Assembly (NCBI RefSeq): GCF_000521505.1
Contig: NZ_CP003915.1
Location: forward strand, 930,001-994,000
Direction of reading: 5' to 3'
From: Advenella mimigardefordensis DPN7
Lineage (GTDB): Bacteria > Pseudomonadota > Gammaproteobacteria > Burkholderiales > Burkholderiaceae_B
DNA length: 64,000 bases
Shown: positions 16,728-26,299 of the stretch, one piece after another
Layout of the letters: each line of letters begins with the position of its first letter
How positions within the stretch are numbered: position 1 is the stretch's first letter
The notes under the pieces: model-generated
Database searches by the model: none
What the model was told of the DNA's origin: nothing
The model's input: only the letters and a program-made list of their open reading frames with translations
Translations under genes and position numbers: made by a program

Positions 16728-18818
16728 ATGAAGGCAAGTTCGAAAAAATCGGCATCAAGCCCCGCCAATAGGGCCAAAGATGAAGTTGGCAATGCAGGAG
16801 AACTACAACAGCAGGCGGGCGGTACACACCCGGTTATGACCACTCAGCAGGGCATTGCGATCAGCGACAACCAGAATTCATTGCGCGCAACCCCACGTGG
16901 TCCGACGTTGCTGGAAGACTTTGTGCTCCGGGAAAAAATCACGCATTTCGATCACGAACGTATTCCAGAGCGCATTGTTCATGCACGCGGCACGGGGGCA
17001 CACGGCTACTTTGAATTGACCCAATCCCTGTCCAAATATACGACCGCGCGCATTCTGACCGAGAAGAATGTACAGACGCCGGTATTCTGTCGCATCTCCA
17101 CCGTAGCCGGTGGCAGCGGCTCGGTAGATACGCCTCGCGATGTGCGCGGCTTTGCCGTGAAGTTCTATACGCAGGAAGGGAACTGGGATCTGGTCGGCAA
17201 TAACATCCCTGTATTTTTTATTCAGGATGCCATGAAATTTCCGGATCTGATTCATGCGGTGAAAATGGAACCGGATCGCGGCTTTCCTCAAGCGGCCAGC
17301 GCACACGATACCTTCTGGGATTTCATCTCACTCATGCCCGAGTCCATGCATATGGTCATGTGGGCCATGAGTGATCGCGCCATTCCGCGTTCATTGCGCA
17401 TGATCGAAGGCTTCGGTATTCACAGTTTCCGGCTGGTGAACAAGGATGGTGAAAGCACCTTCGTCAAGTTCCACTGGCGTCCCAAAATCGGTCTGCAGTC
17501 TACGGTGTGGGATGAAGCCGTTAAACTGGCCGGGGCCGATCCCGATTTTCATCGTCGCGATTTCTTTGAAGCGATTCAGAACGGCACCTTTCCCGAGTGG
17601 GAACTGGGTGTTCAGTTGTTTACGCAGGAGCAGGCCGATACATTCGCATTTGATCATCTGGATTCAACCAAACTGATTCCTGAAGAATTGGTGCCACTCA
17701 CCATCATCGGGCGGATGGTGCTGAATCGCTGGCCGGATAACTTTTTTGCCGAAACCGAACAGGTGGCATTCTGTCCTGCCAATATCGTACCTGGCATTGA
17801 TTTTTCCGATGATCCGTTATTACAGGGACGGCTGTTTTCTTATCTGGATACGCAATTATCACGATTGGGTGGATCCAATTTTGCCCAGATCCCGGTTAAT
17901 GCCCCTAAATGTCCGTTCCAGAATACGCAGCGCGACGGCCATATGCAAATGCAGCCGCAAAAGGGGCGAACGGCATACGAACCACAAAGTCTGGACCCGA
18001 ATGCCACACGCGCCAGCATCAAAACGGGCTTTCATAGTGCCGCGGTGCAAACCGACGGCGCCAAATCCCGTATTCGTTCGGAAAGCTTTGCTGATCATTA
18101 CAGTCAGGCACGGATGTTCTATCGTAGCCAATCTGAAGTAGAACAGGCGCATCTGGCATCTGCTCTGGTTTTTGAATTGTCCAAGGTTGAAACGGAGCAT
18201 GTACGCCTGGCCGTCATCAGCCAGTTGCGCACAGTCGACGAGAGTCTGGCAAAGCGCGTGGGCGATGGTCTGGGTCTCAAATCGCTGCCGGCAGCAGTCA
18301 AGCCGGTGGTGCCTGTGCAGGACATGGCGTTGTCTCCTGCCTTGCGTCTGATCGATCGCATGAAAGATACGCTGGAAGGGCGCTGTATCGGTATTTTGGT
18401 TGCCGATGGATCCAATAACGAGAGTATCAATGCGATGAAGAGTGCGCTGGATAAGGCCGGCGCTGCGGTGAAACTGCTTGCACAAAAACGTGGCGTGACA
18501 CTGAAGGACGGCAGTTACGTGACAGTGGACGGCCAGCTTGCCGGGACACCGTCCATCGTCTTCGATGGCGTAGTCAGCATTCTGCCTATGGCCGAAGCGG
18601 AAAAACTGGCGCATGAGGCAGCGGCCGTCGACTGGTTCCGCGATGCATTCGGCCATCTGAAAGCCATTGCGGCTTGCAAGGGAACGCATAAGATCCTGGA
18701 AGCGGCCGGCATCAAACCCGATGCAGGCGTAGTGGCGCCCGAGGATATCAAAGCGTTTATTAAATTGGCTAAAACCAGGCAGTGGGAGCGTGAACCTACG
18801 TTGCGTACTCTAGCCTGA
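16728..18818 (+). CDS. katE: catalase HPII, large subunit
   Basis: A 696-residue large-subunit monofunctional haem catalase (2 H2O2 to O2 + 2 H2O). The active-site His is H85 in [14 protein letters not shown], the distal Asn is in [14 protein letters not shown], and the haem-ligand Tyr is in [15 protein letters not shown]. After the core, about residues 545-690 form the C-terminal DJ-1/PfpI-like domain ([16 protein letters not shown]) found only in large catalases. The N-terminal 60 residues are Ser/Lys/Gln-rich, as usual for HPII. AAGGAGACACTA precedes the ATG. Monocistronic, with a hairpin after the stop. Confidence 0.97.
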   Translation: MKASSKKSASSPANRAKDEVGNAGELQQQAGGTHPVMTTQQGIAISDNQNSLRATPRGPTLLEDFVLREKITHFDHERIPERIVHARGTGAHGYFELTQSLSKYTTARILTEKNVQTPVFCRISTVAGGSGSVDTPRDVRGFAVKFYTQEGNWDLVGNNIPVFFIQDAMKFPDLIHAVKMEPDRGFPQAASAHDTFWDFISLMPESMHMVMWAMSDRAIPRSLRMIEGFGIHSFRLVNKDGESTFVKFHWRPKIGLQSTVWDEAVKLAGADPDFHRRDFFEAIQNGTFPEWELGVQLFTQEQADTFAFDHLDSTKLIPEELVPLTIIGRMVLNRWPDNFFAETEQVAFCPANIVPGIDFSDDPLLQGRLFSYLDTQLSRLGGSNFAQIPVNAPKCPFQNTQRDGHMQMQPQKGRTAYEPQSLDPNATRASIKTGFHSAAVQTDGAKSRIRSESFADHYSQARMFYRSQSEVEQAHLASALVFELSKVETEHVRLAVISQLRTVDESLAKRVGDGLGLKSLPAAVKPVVPVQDMALSPALRLIDRMKDTLEGRCIGILVADGSNNESINAMKSALDKAGAAVKLLAQKRGVTLKDGSYVTVDGQLAGTPSIVFDGVVSILPMAEAEKLAHEAAAVDWFRDAFGHLKAIAACKGTHKILEAAGIKPDAGVVAPEDIKAFIKLAKTRQWEREPTLRTLA

Positions 18819-18842
18819 CCGTCTGATCCGTTCATGTAAATG

Positions 18843-18879
18843 ACAAGACCAGGGATAGTGCATCTGCCTCTGGTCTTGT
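18843..18879. terminator. terminator-like hairpin after katE
   Basis: Perfect 10-bp stem ACAAGACCAG (18843-18852) / CTGGTCTTGT (18870-18879), 17-base loop, 24 bases after the katE stop. Between convergent katE and the HTH gene; the T-tract is short. Confidence 0.55.
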
Positions 18880-18921
18880 TCGTTCCGGCTATCGCACCGC
18901 CTGTGATCTGGTGTCGCGGAT

Positions 18922-19440
18922 TCAGGCCAGTGAGTCCTGGTCAGTGGCCTGTGCTGGATTCGGCTTTTTAGCGTGGGTGAGTACATGGCTGGCCTGCGGT
19001 TGCTCCAGCGTTTCCTGCAAGGTCCATTCCCGGCCTGTATGACGCAGCAGAAAATACACCTTCTGATGGCGAGGTACTGAGCGAGCTTCAAGACGTTGTA
19101 CCTGTTCCGGTCGATCCAGATGCACGGCATACATGATACGAATAAAAGTATCGGCGTGTCTGGGTACCTGACTGGCCGCTTCCCATGCCTGCAATTGTGA
19201 TTCAGTGAGTGCCAGGCGTTTACAAAGCACCGCCGCCGTGATGCGCAGCTCTGTGCACAGATAGCGAAATTCAGCGCCGGAGAGGGGCACACTTTTTACG
19301 CAGAGTGCACTGCAAATAATCCTCTTTAATCCCTGGGGTTGATGGACGACGATGTTCCTGCCATTTCTGGTTTCCTTTATCCGATAACCATTGATAAGCC
19401 AGACGTTCTGCAGGCCACCTTCAGCAAATGGATGCATCAT
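18922..19440 (-). CDS. YgiT/MqsA-like HTH protein, no zinc finger seen
   Basis: A 172-residue protein of the helix-turn-helix group annotated as YgiT-type. The order is GLQNVWLINGYRI at the N-terminus, then LSGAEFRYLCTELRITAAVL with an HTH (residues about 55-110, QLQAWEAASQVPRHADTF), and a charged C-terminal tail. The pattern (L-G-A-E-F-R-x-L-R...W-E..P..AD...R..Y..H) matches XRE-like regulators sometimes acting as antitoxins. I see no CxxC zinc finger and no toxin-like ORF beside it. Preferred start is ATG 19440 after a GGGGA; a TTG at 19443 is in frame. Convergent to katE. Confidence 0.7.
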   Translation of the reverse strand: MMHPFAEGGLQNVWLINGYRIKETRNGRNIVVHQPQGLKRIICSALCVKSVPLSGAEFRYLCTELRITAAVLCKRLALTESQLQAWEAASQVPRHADTFIRIMYAVHLDRPEQVQRLEARSVPRHQKVYFLLRHTGREWTLQETLEQPQASHVLTHAKKPNPAQATDQDSLA

Positions 19441-19592
19441 CAATCCCCATCAGTCTTTTTTTCGACGAAGTCTTTTTAAAAAGTATACAGGAGTGATCCC
19501 GGATATGACAATTTGAAGACAGATTGTCGTCTTGCGGACATCCCTGATTAATACTATTTATTTATCAATTAATCAAAATAATCAATTTAATC

Positions 19593-19604
19593 TTTCAATT
19601 GAAA
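19593..19604. promoter_or_regulatory. AT-rich palindrome upstream of the AtuA operon
   Basis: TTTCAATTGAAA, a perfect 12-bp palindrome 49 bases before the AtuA-like start, within a strongly AT-rich stretch (19545-19625) with several ATCAAT/TTCAAT repeats. Probably contains the promoter and operator of the 19654-22336 operon; the regulator would be the LysR protein at 22399 (inference). Confidence 0.35.
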
Positions 19605-19653
19605 TTCAATAGAATAAATATCATGCTATTTCATACGTCATCAGGGAGGAGAG

Positions 19654-21024
19654 ATGCAAAGTCTGCTTATAGGCTGTGGGGCCGGTTTTTCAGGCGATCG
19701 CATTGACGCTGCCCAGGCGGTGGTCAGGACGCTGATTGCACGCGGGCAGCCTGCCGTACTGATCTTCGAGATGCTGGCTGAGCGCACGCTGGCCCTGGGC
19801 CAGTTAGCCAAAAACCAGAATCCGGCGCTTGGCTACGAGCCATTACTGCAGGAGGTATTGGCCCCCATTCTGCGTGATTGCATCGCCCACCACATCCCCA
19901 TCGTCAGCAATTTCGGTGCCGCCAATCCCGTTGCGGCGGCCAGGGCCATTCAGGCATTGGCTCTTGAACAGAATCTGGCTGGCCTGAATATTGCAGTGGT
20001 AGAAGGCGATGACATCCTGGCGAACGTGGATCTTTCCCGTCTGCAGATTTGGGAAGGCGATCGTGAGCTGGCTGTTGATGCCGGCGATCCGATAGCGGCC
20101 AATGTATATCTGGGGGCCAGAGGCATTGCCGACGCGCTTGCTGATGGCGCGCAGATTGTGATTACCGGCAGAGTGGCCGATCCGGCGCTCACGCTGGGAC
20201 CTGCCATGGCCCATTTCAATTGGGATTGGCAGGATTGGGACCGACTGGCTGCGGCAACACTGGCGGGACATCTGCTGGAATGCGGCTCACAGGTCACGGG
20301 AGGGTATTTTGCGGATCCCGGTTACAAGGATGTGCCGGATCTGGCCAATGTCGGCTTTCCTATTGCGGAACTGTTTGCAGACGGGCGCATTATTATCGGC
20401 AAGGCGGACCACACTGGCGGCGCCGTTAACCTGCAGACAGTGAAAGAACAAATGCTGTACGAAATACATGATCCTGCCTGTTATATGACGCCCGATGTCG
20501 TTCTTGATATTACCCAGGTACAGATTGATCAGATTGCACCGGATCGGGTGGCGCTTACCGGTGCGCGTGGCGCACCTAGGCCGGGCACGCTCAAGGCGAC
20601 GGTGTCGTTCATGGGAGACTGGTTCGGTGAAGGCGAGATTTCCTATGCCGGCCCCAATGCGGGCGCGCGCGCAAAACTTGCCGCAGACATTCTGGGCGAA
20701 CGCGCAAAGCAACTGACGCAGCCCTGCCGTTTTCGGCGTGATCTGCTGGGCGTGGTGAGCGTACTGGATTCCGATACAGCGACGCTGCGCGACAGTCTGC
20801 CACTCGATCAGGTCACGGATGTGCGTCTGCGGCTGGCCGTTAATGCGCCGGACAAAACAACGGTGGAGCGCATGATGCATGAGGTCAATGCTTTGTATTG
20901 TTGCGGGCCGGCAGGCGGCGGCGGAGTCCGGACCAGTGTCAAAAGCAGTGTGCGCACCGTGTCGTACCTGGTCCCGCGTGAGCTGGTACAGGAAAGCTGG
21001 CGTTATGTGGCAGGAGAGGCATGA
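19654..21024 (+). CDS. AtuA-like protein (DUF1446), acyclic terpene utilisation family
   Basis: A 456-residue DUF1446/AtuA-family protein. The N-terminal LLIGCGAGFSGDRIDAAQAV is the family signature, with internal GGYFADPGYKDVPDLANVGF and MTPDVVLDITQVQ. AtuA belongs to the citronellol/geranyl-CoA gene set of Pseudomonas, but its reaction is unproven, and many homologues sit in other CoA-ester catabolic operons. AGGGAGGAGAG is a strong ribosome site. The C-terminal ferredoxin-like domain that longer homologues carry is a separate gene here (21021), overlapping by four bases. Downstream partners are a Bug receptor and a LysR regulator. Confidence 0.88.
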   Translation: MQSLLIGCGAGFSGDRIDAAQAVVRTLIARGQPAVLIFEMLAERTLALGQLAKNQNPALGYEPLLQEVLAPILRDCIAHHIPIVSNFGAANPVAAARAIQALALEQNLAGLNIAVVEGDDILANVDLSRLQIWEGDRELAVDAGDPIAANVYLGARGIADALADGAQIVITGRVADPALTLGPAMAHFNWDWQDWDRLAAATLAGHLLECGSQVTGGYFADPGYKDVPDLANVGFPIAELFADGRIIIGKADHTGGAVNLQTVKEQMLYEIHDPACYMTPDVVLDITQVQIDQIAPDRVALTGARGAPRPGTLKATVSFMGDWFGEGEISYAGPNAGARAKLAADILGERAKQLTQPCRFRRDLLGVVSVLDSDTATLRDSLPLDQVTDVRLRLAVNAPDKTTVERMMHEVNALYCCGPAGGGGVRTSVKSSVRTVSYLVPRELVQESWRYVAGEA

Positions 21025-21365
21025 TGAGCAAATGGATAAAGTTGCATGAGATTGCGCATGCGCGGGCCGGTGACAAGGGTAACCGTTTGAATATCAGCCT
21101 GATACCGTATGACCCGGTGCACTGGCCGCTGTTGCTGGAGCAGGTGAGCGCGGAAAAAGTCAAGGCATGGTTTGCGCATCGCGGCGCAACACAGGTGGTG
21201 CGTTACGAGTTGCCCAATCTGCAAGCATTGAATTTCGTTATTGATAATGTGCTTGAAGGGGGCGTGAACACCAGCCTTAATCTTGACAAACATGGAAAAT
21301 CAAATTCGTTTCGGCTGCTGGATATGGCGATACAGGTCGAAACTCAAAAAGGAGACAAGCAATGA
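21021..21365 (+). CDS. AtuA C-terminal-domain protein
   Basis: A 114-residue protein matching the C-terminal domain of fused AtuA proteins: LHEIAHARAGDKGNRLNISL near residues 8-27 is the recognised motif, followed by GGVNTSLNLDKHGKS. It overlaps the AtuA-like gene (ATGATGAGC) and ends overlapping the Bug gene start, so all three are coupled. It most likely forms a complex with the 19654 product. No enzymatic residue assignment is possible from sequence alone. Confidence 0.85.
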   Translation: MMSKWIKLHEIAHARAGDKGNRLNISLIPYDPVHWPLLLEQVSAEKVKAWFAHRGATQVVRYELPNLQALNFVIDNVLEGGVNTSLNLDKHGKSNSFRLLDMAIQVETQKGDKQ

Positions 21366-22336
21366 CAATGAATTATTTCAGATCCCGGATCGTGCTGGCG
21401 CTTGCCGGCATCACACTGGCAGCAGGCAGCGCCATGGCGGCCTATCCCGACAGGCCGATCACATTTGTGGTGCCGTTCGGCGCGGGCAGTGGTACCGATA
21501 AACTGGCCAGGGTATTGGCGGAGGAAGTGTCCAGGCAGGTGGGGCAGACCGTTGTGGTGGAAAATAAGGGTGGGGCCAGTGGCTTTATTGCCGCACAGGA
21601 CATTGCCCGGGCCAAGCCTGATGGCTATCGTATCTTTGTGACGTCCAATACCACGCATGCGAGCAATTCGGCATTATTCAAAAAGTTGCCGTATGATCCG
21701 GTCGGGGACTTTGCTCCCATCTCCAAACTGGGCAATATCCCGCTGGTGCTGGTGGTTAACCCGCAAAGCATTCCCGCCAAAACAGTACCGGAATTCATTG
21801 AGCATCTGCAGCAGAATCCCGATAAAGTGTTTTTTGGCAGTGGCAGCACGTCTGCCCGAATTGGCGGCGAGTTGTTCAAAATTCTGACCAACACCAAAAT
21901 CAGCAATGTGGATTACAAAAGTAATCCACAAGCGGTAGTGGATACGGTTGGCGGCCAGATTCAGATGATGATTGCCGATGCCGCGACCACATTGCCTTTG
22001 GCGCGTGATGGTAAATTGCGTGCGCTGGCCGTTTCTACCAGCAAGCGTACCGAGATCGCGCCTGATCTGCCGACGCTGGCCGAATCCGGAGTGAAAGGCT
22101 ATGAAATGGTGGCCTGGTTTGCCTCCTATGCGCCTGCCGGCACGCCCGATGATGTGATCAAGACGCTGAATCAGGCCTTCGTCAAAACGCTGAGCGACCC
22201 GAAAGTGGTGAAAAATCTTCAGGTCCAGGGCATTGAAGCCGAGGCCAGTTCGCCGGAAGAGCTGGCCGCATTCCAGAAAGCCGAGACCGAAAAGTGGGTA
22301 GATATCGTCGCCAAGGCCGGTGTTGAAGTACGATAG
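21362..22336 (+). CDS. Bug-family periplasmic solute receptor
   Basis: A 324-residue TTT receptor. The signal peptide ends near AMA/AYPD (residue 28), followed by YPDRPITFVVPFGAGSGTDK and the NKGGASGFIAA segment near 71-81. AAAAGGAG precedes the ATG. Overlap with the preceding gene suggests that uptake and AtuA-type catabolism are co-expressed. No membrane partners adjacent. Confidence 0.9.
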   Translation: MTMNYFRSRIVLALAGITLAAGSAMAAYPDRPITFVVPFGAGSGTDKLARVLAEEVSRQVGQTVVVENKGGASGFIAAQDIARAKPDGYRIFVTSNTTHASNSALFKKLPYDPVGDFAPISKLGNIPLVLVVNPQSIPAKTVPEFIEHLQQNPDKVFFGSGSTSARIGGELFKILTNTKISNVDYKSNPQAVVDTVGGQIQMMIADAATTLPLARDGKLRALAVSTSKRTEIAPDLPTLAESGVKGYEMVAWFASYAPAGTPDDVIKTLNQAFVKTLSDPKVVKNLQVQGIEAEASSPEELAAFQKAETEKWVDIVAKAGVEVR

Positions 22337-22398
22337 CAGTTGTCGGGGTGGTTGCTGCGTGCGCCACCCAATCAACTACCGGGCTATCCATTTCATTT

Positions 22399-23283
22399 GT
22401 GAATCTTTCCACCAAACACCTGAAAGCCTTTAAGGCGCTGGCAACTGAAAAGAACTTTACCAAGGCGGCCAGCCAATGCCATCTGACGCAACCGGCGCTG
22501 AGCGTGCTGATCCAGAATCTGGAAGAGCAGGTGGGCGCCAAACTGTTTGAGCGCAATACGCGCAATGTCATGCTTACGCCGGAAGGGCTGCTGTTTGACG
22601 CGTTCGCAGACAAACTGCTGGATGACTTCGAACATGCGCTTAGCGAGTTGCAGCAGCATGTCTCCAAAAAGGCCGGGCACGTGACGGTGGCGGCATTGCC
22701 CTCGGTGACGGTCGGCAGCCTGATCCCCGCGGTGGCGAAGTTTAACAGCGTGTACCCGGGGGTGTCGGTGGCGTTTATTGATGTTACCGCCGATGAGTGT
22801 CTGAATCTGGTCAAGGCGCGTAAGGCTGATTTTGCGGTGACGTTCATGGGCGAACAGCATCCGGAGCTGATCAGTGAGCCATTGTGCTCCGATTCGTTCT
22901 ATGTCGTCTGTTCTGCAGATCATCCGCTGGCTGCCAGAAAGCAACTGCGCCAGCAGGATATGCTGGCGTATCCTGTGATCCAGTTCGTGCGCAGCACCAG
23001 TATCCGGCAGCATCTGGATGCTTCGTTCTATCCTGAAAAACTGATCACCCATATGGAAGTGTCCAATTTGTCGACCGTAGCAGGCTTGGTGGCCAACAAT
23101 ATGGGCATTTCCATTGTGCCCGGCCTGTCCTTGTTTCTATACAACAAGCCGGCCATTGCCGTTATTCCTCTGGAGCTGGAAGTACCTCATCGGATGATTT
23201 CACTTGTGCAGGCACGCGATCGCGTGCAATCGGTTGCCGCCCAGGCACTGATTACGCATTTGAAAGAGACGATCAGCACCTAG
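22399..23283 (+). CDS. LysR-family regulator
   Basis: A 294-residue LysR regulator with HTH in residues 1-62 (LKAFKALATEKNFTKAASQC, then HLTQPALSVLIQNLEEQVGA) and effector domain 90-290. GTG 22399 is chosen because it places the first HTH helix at the usual distance; a GTG at 22348 would add 17 residues, and neither has a clear ribosome site. It is the last gene in the direction of the AtuA operon, 62 bases after the Bug gene, so it may be read through from it. Target inferred: the AtuA/Bug operon. Confidence 0.85.
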   Translation: MNLSTKHLKAFKALATEKNFTKAASQCHLTQPALSVLIQNLEEQVGAKLFERNTRNVMLTPEGLLFDAFADKLLDDFEHALSELQQHVSKKAGHVTVAALPSVTVGSLIPAVAKFNSVYPGVSVAFIDVTADECLNLVKARKADFAVTFMGEQHPELISEPLCSDSFYVVCSADHPLAARKQLRQQDMLAYPVIQFVRSTSIRQHLDASFYPEKLITHMEVSNLSTVAGLVANNMGISIVPGLSLFLYNKPAIAVIPLELEVPHRMISLVQARDRVQSVAAQALITHLKETIST

Positions 23284-23440
23284 GAGTTTCCCTAGGGTGC
23301 GATAGGGGCTTTTTAAGAATGCACCAAATAAGGGCGGATGGTTAACCCCAAGCTGAAAAAACGGCCGACAGGTTAACCTTTTGAAATTCAGGGGAATAAA
23401 GCCCAGTGACTGGATACAAAGTACATCTATCGGTAGCTAT

Positions 23441-23487
23441 ATTCCTTTTAGGAATTATTCGTCACGCATTAAATTCCCTTTAAGAAA
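23441..23487. promoter_or_regulatory. paired candidate LysR sites upstream of the aldolase operon
   Basis: ATTCCTTTTAGGAAT (23441-23455, perfect 5-bp arms, 5-base spacer) and the degenerate copy ATTCCCTTTAAGAAA (23473-23487), centres 32 bases (about three helical turns) apart. A near-identical palindrome occurs in front of the LysR gene at 28430-29338 (29410-29426). This is the usual recognition-site/activation-site layout for a LysR activator. Confidence 0.55.
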
Positions 23488-23530
23488 ATAAACGGACTGG
23501 GCATGATGCTGTCATCAAGGAGTAAACAAG

Positions 23531-24205
23531 ATGACATTGCAAGACTTTTCTACCCGGATCAATCCCTCCAGTCCCGTGCTAGAGCCGGGCATAGCCGCTG
23601 CTCTGCAGCAAATCGTAACCCCGCATCTGAGTGACAATCTGCATCGACAAGTGGGCGTCGTCGGACTCAAACGCTACAACCAGACAGGCAAATTGGTGGG
23701 AACCGCCGTTACCGTTAAAACGCGTGCAGGCGACAATCTGTATATATACAAGGCCATGACCATGCTTGAGCCAGGTCACGTACTGGTCATTGATGCTGCC
23801 GGCGATGTAAGTAACGCCTGCATTGGCGAGATCATGAAGAAGTATCTGCAGCAACGTGAATGTGCCGGCGTTATTGTCAATGGCGCTATACGTGATGTCG
23901 CCGCTTTTGAGAACGACAACTTCCCGTGCTATGCCAGGGGAAATGTGCACCGTGGCCCCTACAAGGAAGGTCCGGGCCAGATCAATGTGCCGGTCAGTAT
24001 CGGGGGGCAGGTGATCGAGCCGGGTGATGTGATTGTTGCCGACGAAGATGGGATTGTCTGCTTTCCGGTAGAACAGGCTCCGGCGCTGATTGCAGCGGCC
24101 ACTGCGCATGCGCACAAAGAAGAAAAAATCATGAATGAAATTGCCTCGGGTGCGACAGAGCAAAGCTGGCTGCATCCGGTGCTTGCTGCCAAGGGACTGT
24201 CCTGA
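23531..24205 (+). CDS. RraA-type class II pyruvate aldolase / HMG aldolase family
   Basis: A 224-residue RraA-fold protein of the 4-hydroxy-4-methyl-2-oxoglutarate (HMG/CHA) aldolase group, metal-dependent enzymes splitting 4-hydroxy-2-oxo acids to pyruvate plus a keto acid, often also decarboxylating oxaloacetate. The G-x20-R-D substrate motif is present: CIGEIMKK, then GAIRD near residue 118-122. VIEPGDVIVADEDGIVCFP (about 161-179) is the second hallmark. AAGGAG precedes ATG. First gene of an operon with a transaminase one base downstream and an amino-acid ABC importer, so the natural substrate may be a 4-hydroxy-2-oxo acid made by transamination. Confidence 0.87.
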   Translation: MTLQDFSTRINPSSPVLEPGIAAALQQIVTPHLSDNLHRQVGVVGLKRYNQTGKLVGTAVTVKTRAGDNLYIYKAMTMLEPGHVLVIDAAGDVSNACIGEIMKKYLQQRECAGVIVNGAIRDVAAFENDNFPCYARGNVHRGPYKEGPGQINVPVSIGGQVIEPGDVIVADEDGIVCFPVEQAPALIAAATAHAHKEEKIMNEIASGATEQSWLHPVLAAKGLS

Positions 24206-24206
24206 T

Positions 24207-25430
24207 ATGACGACGATGATGACAAGCACGGGTTCGTTACTGGCGCAGCGGATGCAATGGATCAAGGCATCGCCCAGCATGGCTGCAAAGAAGAAAGTAG
24301 ATACGCTGCGAGCGGCTGGCAAAAAGATTGTTGACTTTACCATCGGTGAACCTGATCTTGCGACGCCGGAACATATTGCCAACGCAGCGGTGCAGGCAAT
24401 CCGGCACGGCGCGACCAAATACACCGCGTCTGCGGGTGTCCCCGAATTGTTGCATGCTGTAGCGCAAAAATTTGAACGTGAAAACGGCCTTCGCTACACG
24501 ACCGATCAGCTCATTGTTGGTACCGGTGCCAAGCAGTTGATCTATACCGCGCTGGCAGCTTCGCTGAACGACAGCGATGAGGTGATTATTCCGGCGCCCT
24601 ACTGGGTCTCTTACCCTGACATGGTCACGCTCAATGGCGGCAAACCGGTCATGCTTGCCAGCACTGCCGAATCCGGATTCAAGGTCACGGCAGCGCAGCT
24701 GGAACAGGCGATTAATGACAAAACCAAGTGGCTTTTGTTAAACAGTCCGAATAATCCGTCAGGCTCCATGTATACCGCCGCAGAGTTTCGTGATATTGCA
24801 GCAGTTCTTGAGCGTCATCCTCACGTCTATCTGATGATAGATGAAATATACGAACATTTCAGCTACGACGCTGCGTATGTCTCGCTGGCCACTTACAGCG
24901 AAACGCTGCGGGAACGCACATTGGTTGTTAATGGTGTTTCCAAGGCATATGCCATGACGGGCTGGCGTATTGGATATGCTGCGGGCCCGGCTTTTTTGAT
25001 CAAGGCAATGACAACCCTGATATCGCAGACAACCTCCTGCGCCAGCGAGCCCAGCCAGCGCGCTGCCGTCGCTGCGCTGACAGAGGATCAGGCCTGCGTG
25101 CGGGAAGCCTGCCGCATTTTTCGTGAACGCCGTGATGTGATTGTGCCTTTGCTCAATGCAATCGATGGCTTCGTCTGCGCCGTACCGCAAGGTGCATTCT
25201 ATGTGTTTCCGAGCGTCAAGGGGCTGTTGGGCAAACGCACGCCTGATGGCACGACCCTTGCTACTGATCTTGATGTAGTGCATTACCTGTTGGACCACGC
25301 CGGTGTGGCAGTGCTTGACGGCACTGCTTATGGCACGCCGGGTTTTATAAGAATCAGTTTTGCGACCAATTTGGATATCATCAGAGAAGGGTGCGAAAAG
25401 ATTGCATCTGCTTGCAGCCAACTCGTCTAA
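24207..25430 (+). CDS. class I aminotransferase (aspartate-aminotransferase fold)
   Basis: A 407-residue PLP aminotransferase. Motifs: TKYTASAGVPEL (substrate region), NSPNNPSG (about 182-189), MIDEIYEHFSYD with the PLP Asp, and the Schiff-base Lys in VNGVSKAYAMTGWRIGY. It resembles AAT I-gamma aspartate/prephenate transaminases. ATG 24207 begins one base after the aldolase stop, indicating coupled translation. By context it converts the imported amino acid to the 2-oxo acid used by the RraA-type aldolase; the amino acid itself is unknown. Confidence 0.93.
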   Translation: MTTMMTSTGSLLAQRMQWIKASPSMAAKKKVDTLRAAGKKIVDFTIGEPDLATPEHIANAAVQAIRHGATKYTASAGVPELLHAVAQKFERENGLRYTTDQLIVGTGAKQLIYTALAASLNDSDEVIIPAPYWVSYPDMVTLNGGKPVMLASTAESGFKVTAAQLEQAINDKTKWLLLNSPNNPSGSMYTAAEFRDIAAVLERHPHVYLMIDEIYEHFSYDAAYVSLATYSETLRERTLVVNGVSKAYAMTGWRIGYAAGPAFLIKAMTTLISQTTSCASEPSQRAAVAALTEDQACVREACRIFRERRDVIVPLLNAIDGFVCAVPQGAFYVFPSVKGLLGKRTPDGTTLATDLDVVHYLLDHAGVAVLDGTAYGTPGFIRISFATNLDIIREGCEKIASACSQLV

Positions 25431-25456
25431 CAATGCAATTTGCCAGGGAAATGATT

Positions 25457-26281
25457 ATGAAATTGAAAAACCTTTTGACTCTTTTGCCATTTGTCATGGC
25501 ATGTGCCAATGTTGCGCAGGCCGACAGTCTGGATACGATTAAAGAACGCGGCACGCTCGTTTGCGGCACGCTTGGCACGTCTGAGCCATTCAGTTTCCAG
25601 GATCCCAAGACGCGCCAGGTGGTGGGCTATGAAGTGGATCTGTGCAAGGAAATCGCCGAAAGCATCGGTGTCAAGCTGGAGGTCAAAATGATTTCGGTGG
25701 CCGCTCGTATTCCTGAACTGGCAGCAGGTCGTGTGGACGTGGTTGCCGCCAACCTGGGCTGGTCGGCGGATCGTGCCAAGCAAATTGATTATAGTTATGC
25801 CGACTATGTCAGCCCGCAGAAGATATTGATTCGTCAGGCAGACGCCGACAAACTGAAGAAAAACGCCGATCTGGCCGGTAAGCGCGTGAGCGCGGTAAGT
25901 GGTTCTTCGTCTGAAGCGGGTGCAAAACGCCTGATTCCGGATGTGACGACAGTTACGTTCAAAGATCCGCCAACAGCGTTTGTTGCGCTTCAGCAGAGAA
26001 AAGTGGACGGCTTCGTTGGGTCCGAGTTGATGCTGCTGAAATTCGAGCAGGGTGCACAGAAAACACCGGTCAGGCTCAGCATGATCGAAGATCCGTTGTT
26101 TACCGAGCCATGGGGTTTGGGCGTTAAAAAAGGGGAAACGGCACTGCTTGGCAAGATCAACGAAACGATGGCCGGACTTGAGCAATCAGGCAAGGCACAG
26201 CAAATCTTCGATCGCTGGTTCGGTCCGCAGACTGAGTTCCATACCAAGCGGATCTTCAAGATGGAAGAGATCAAAGGCTAG
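25457..26281 (+). CDS. amino-acid ABC solute receptor
   Basis: A 274-residue PAAT receptor. Signal peptide MKLKNLLTLLPFVMACANVA with cleavage near AQA/DS (residue 22). The ligand-pocket Arg is in WSADRAK (R106) and the amino-group Asp in RKVDGFVGSE (D184), so an amino acid ligand is plausible, unlike the receptor at 9873. LVCGTLGTSEPFSF is the mature N-terminal strand. ATG 25457 is chosen because AGGGA sits 8 bases upstream; ATG 25451 is the alternative. Confidence 0.9.
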   Translation: MKLKNLLTLLPFVMACANVAQADSLDTIKERGTLVCGTLGTSEPFSFQDPKTRQVVGYEVDLCKEIAESIGVKLEVKMISVAARIPELAAGRVDVVAANLGWSADRAKQIDYSYADYVSPQKILIRQADADKLKKNADLAGKRVSAVSGSSSEAGAKRLIPDVTTVTFKDPPTAFVALQQRKVDGFVGSELMLLKFEQGAQKTPVRLSMIEDPLFTEPWGLGVKKGETALLGKINETMAGLEQSGKAQQIFDRWFGPQTEFHTKRIFKMEEIKG

Positions 26282-26299
26282 GGCGCAGGTAGCGGGTAT

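Noticed and set aside
17859..18689. Long minus-strand open frame (276 codons) inside katE
   Set aside because: It is antisense to a well-supported catalase, has His/Gln/Arg-rich low-information composition and no ribosome site.
23579..24424. 281-codon minus-strand frame over the aldolase gene
   Set aside because: The plus-strand frame has RraA motifs and a good ribosome site; this is a shadow.
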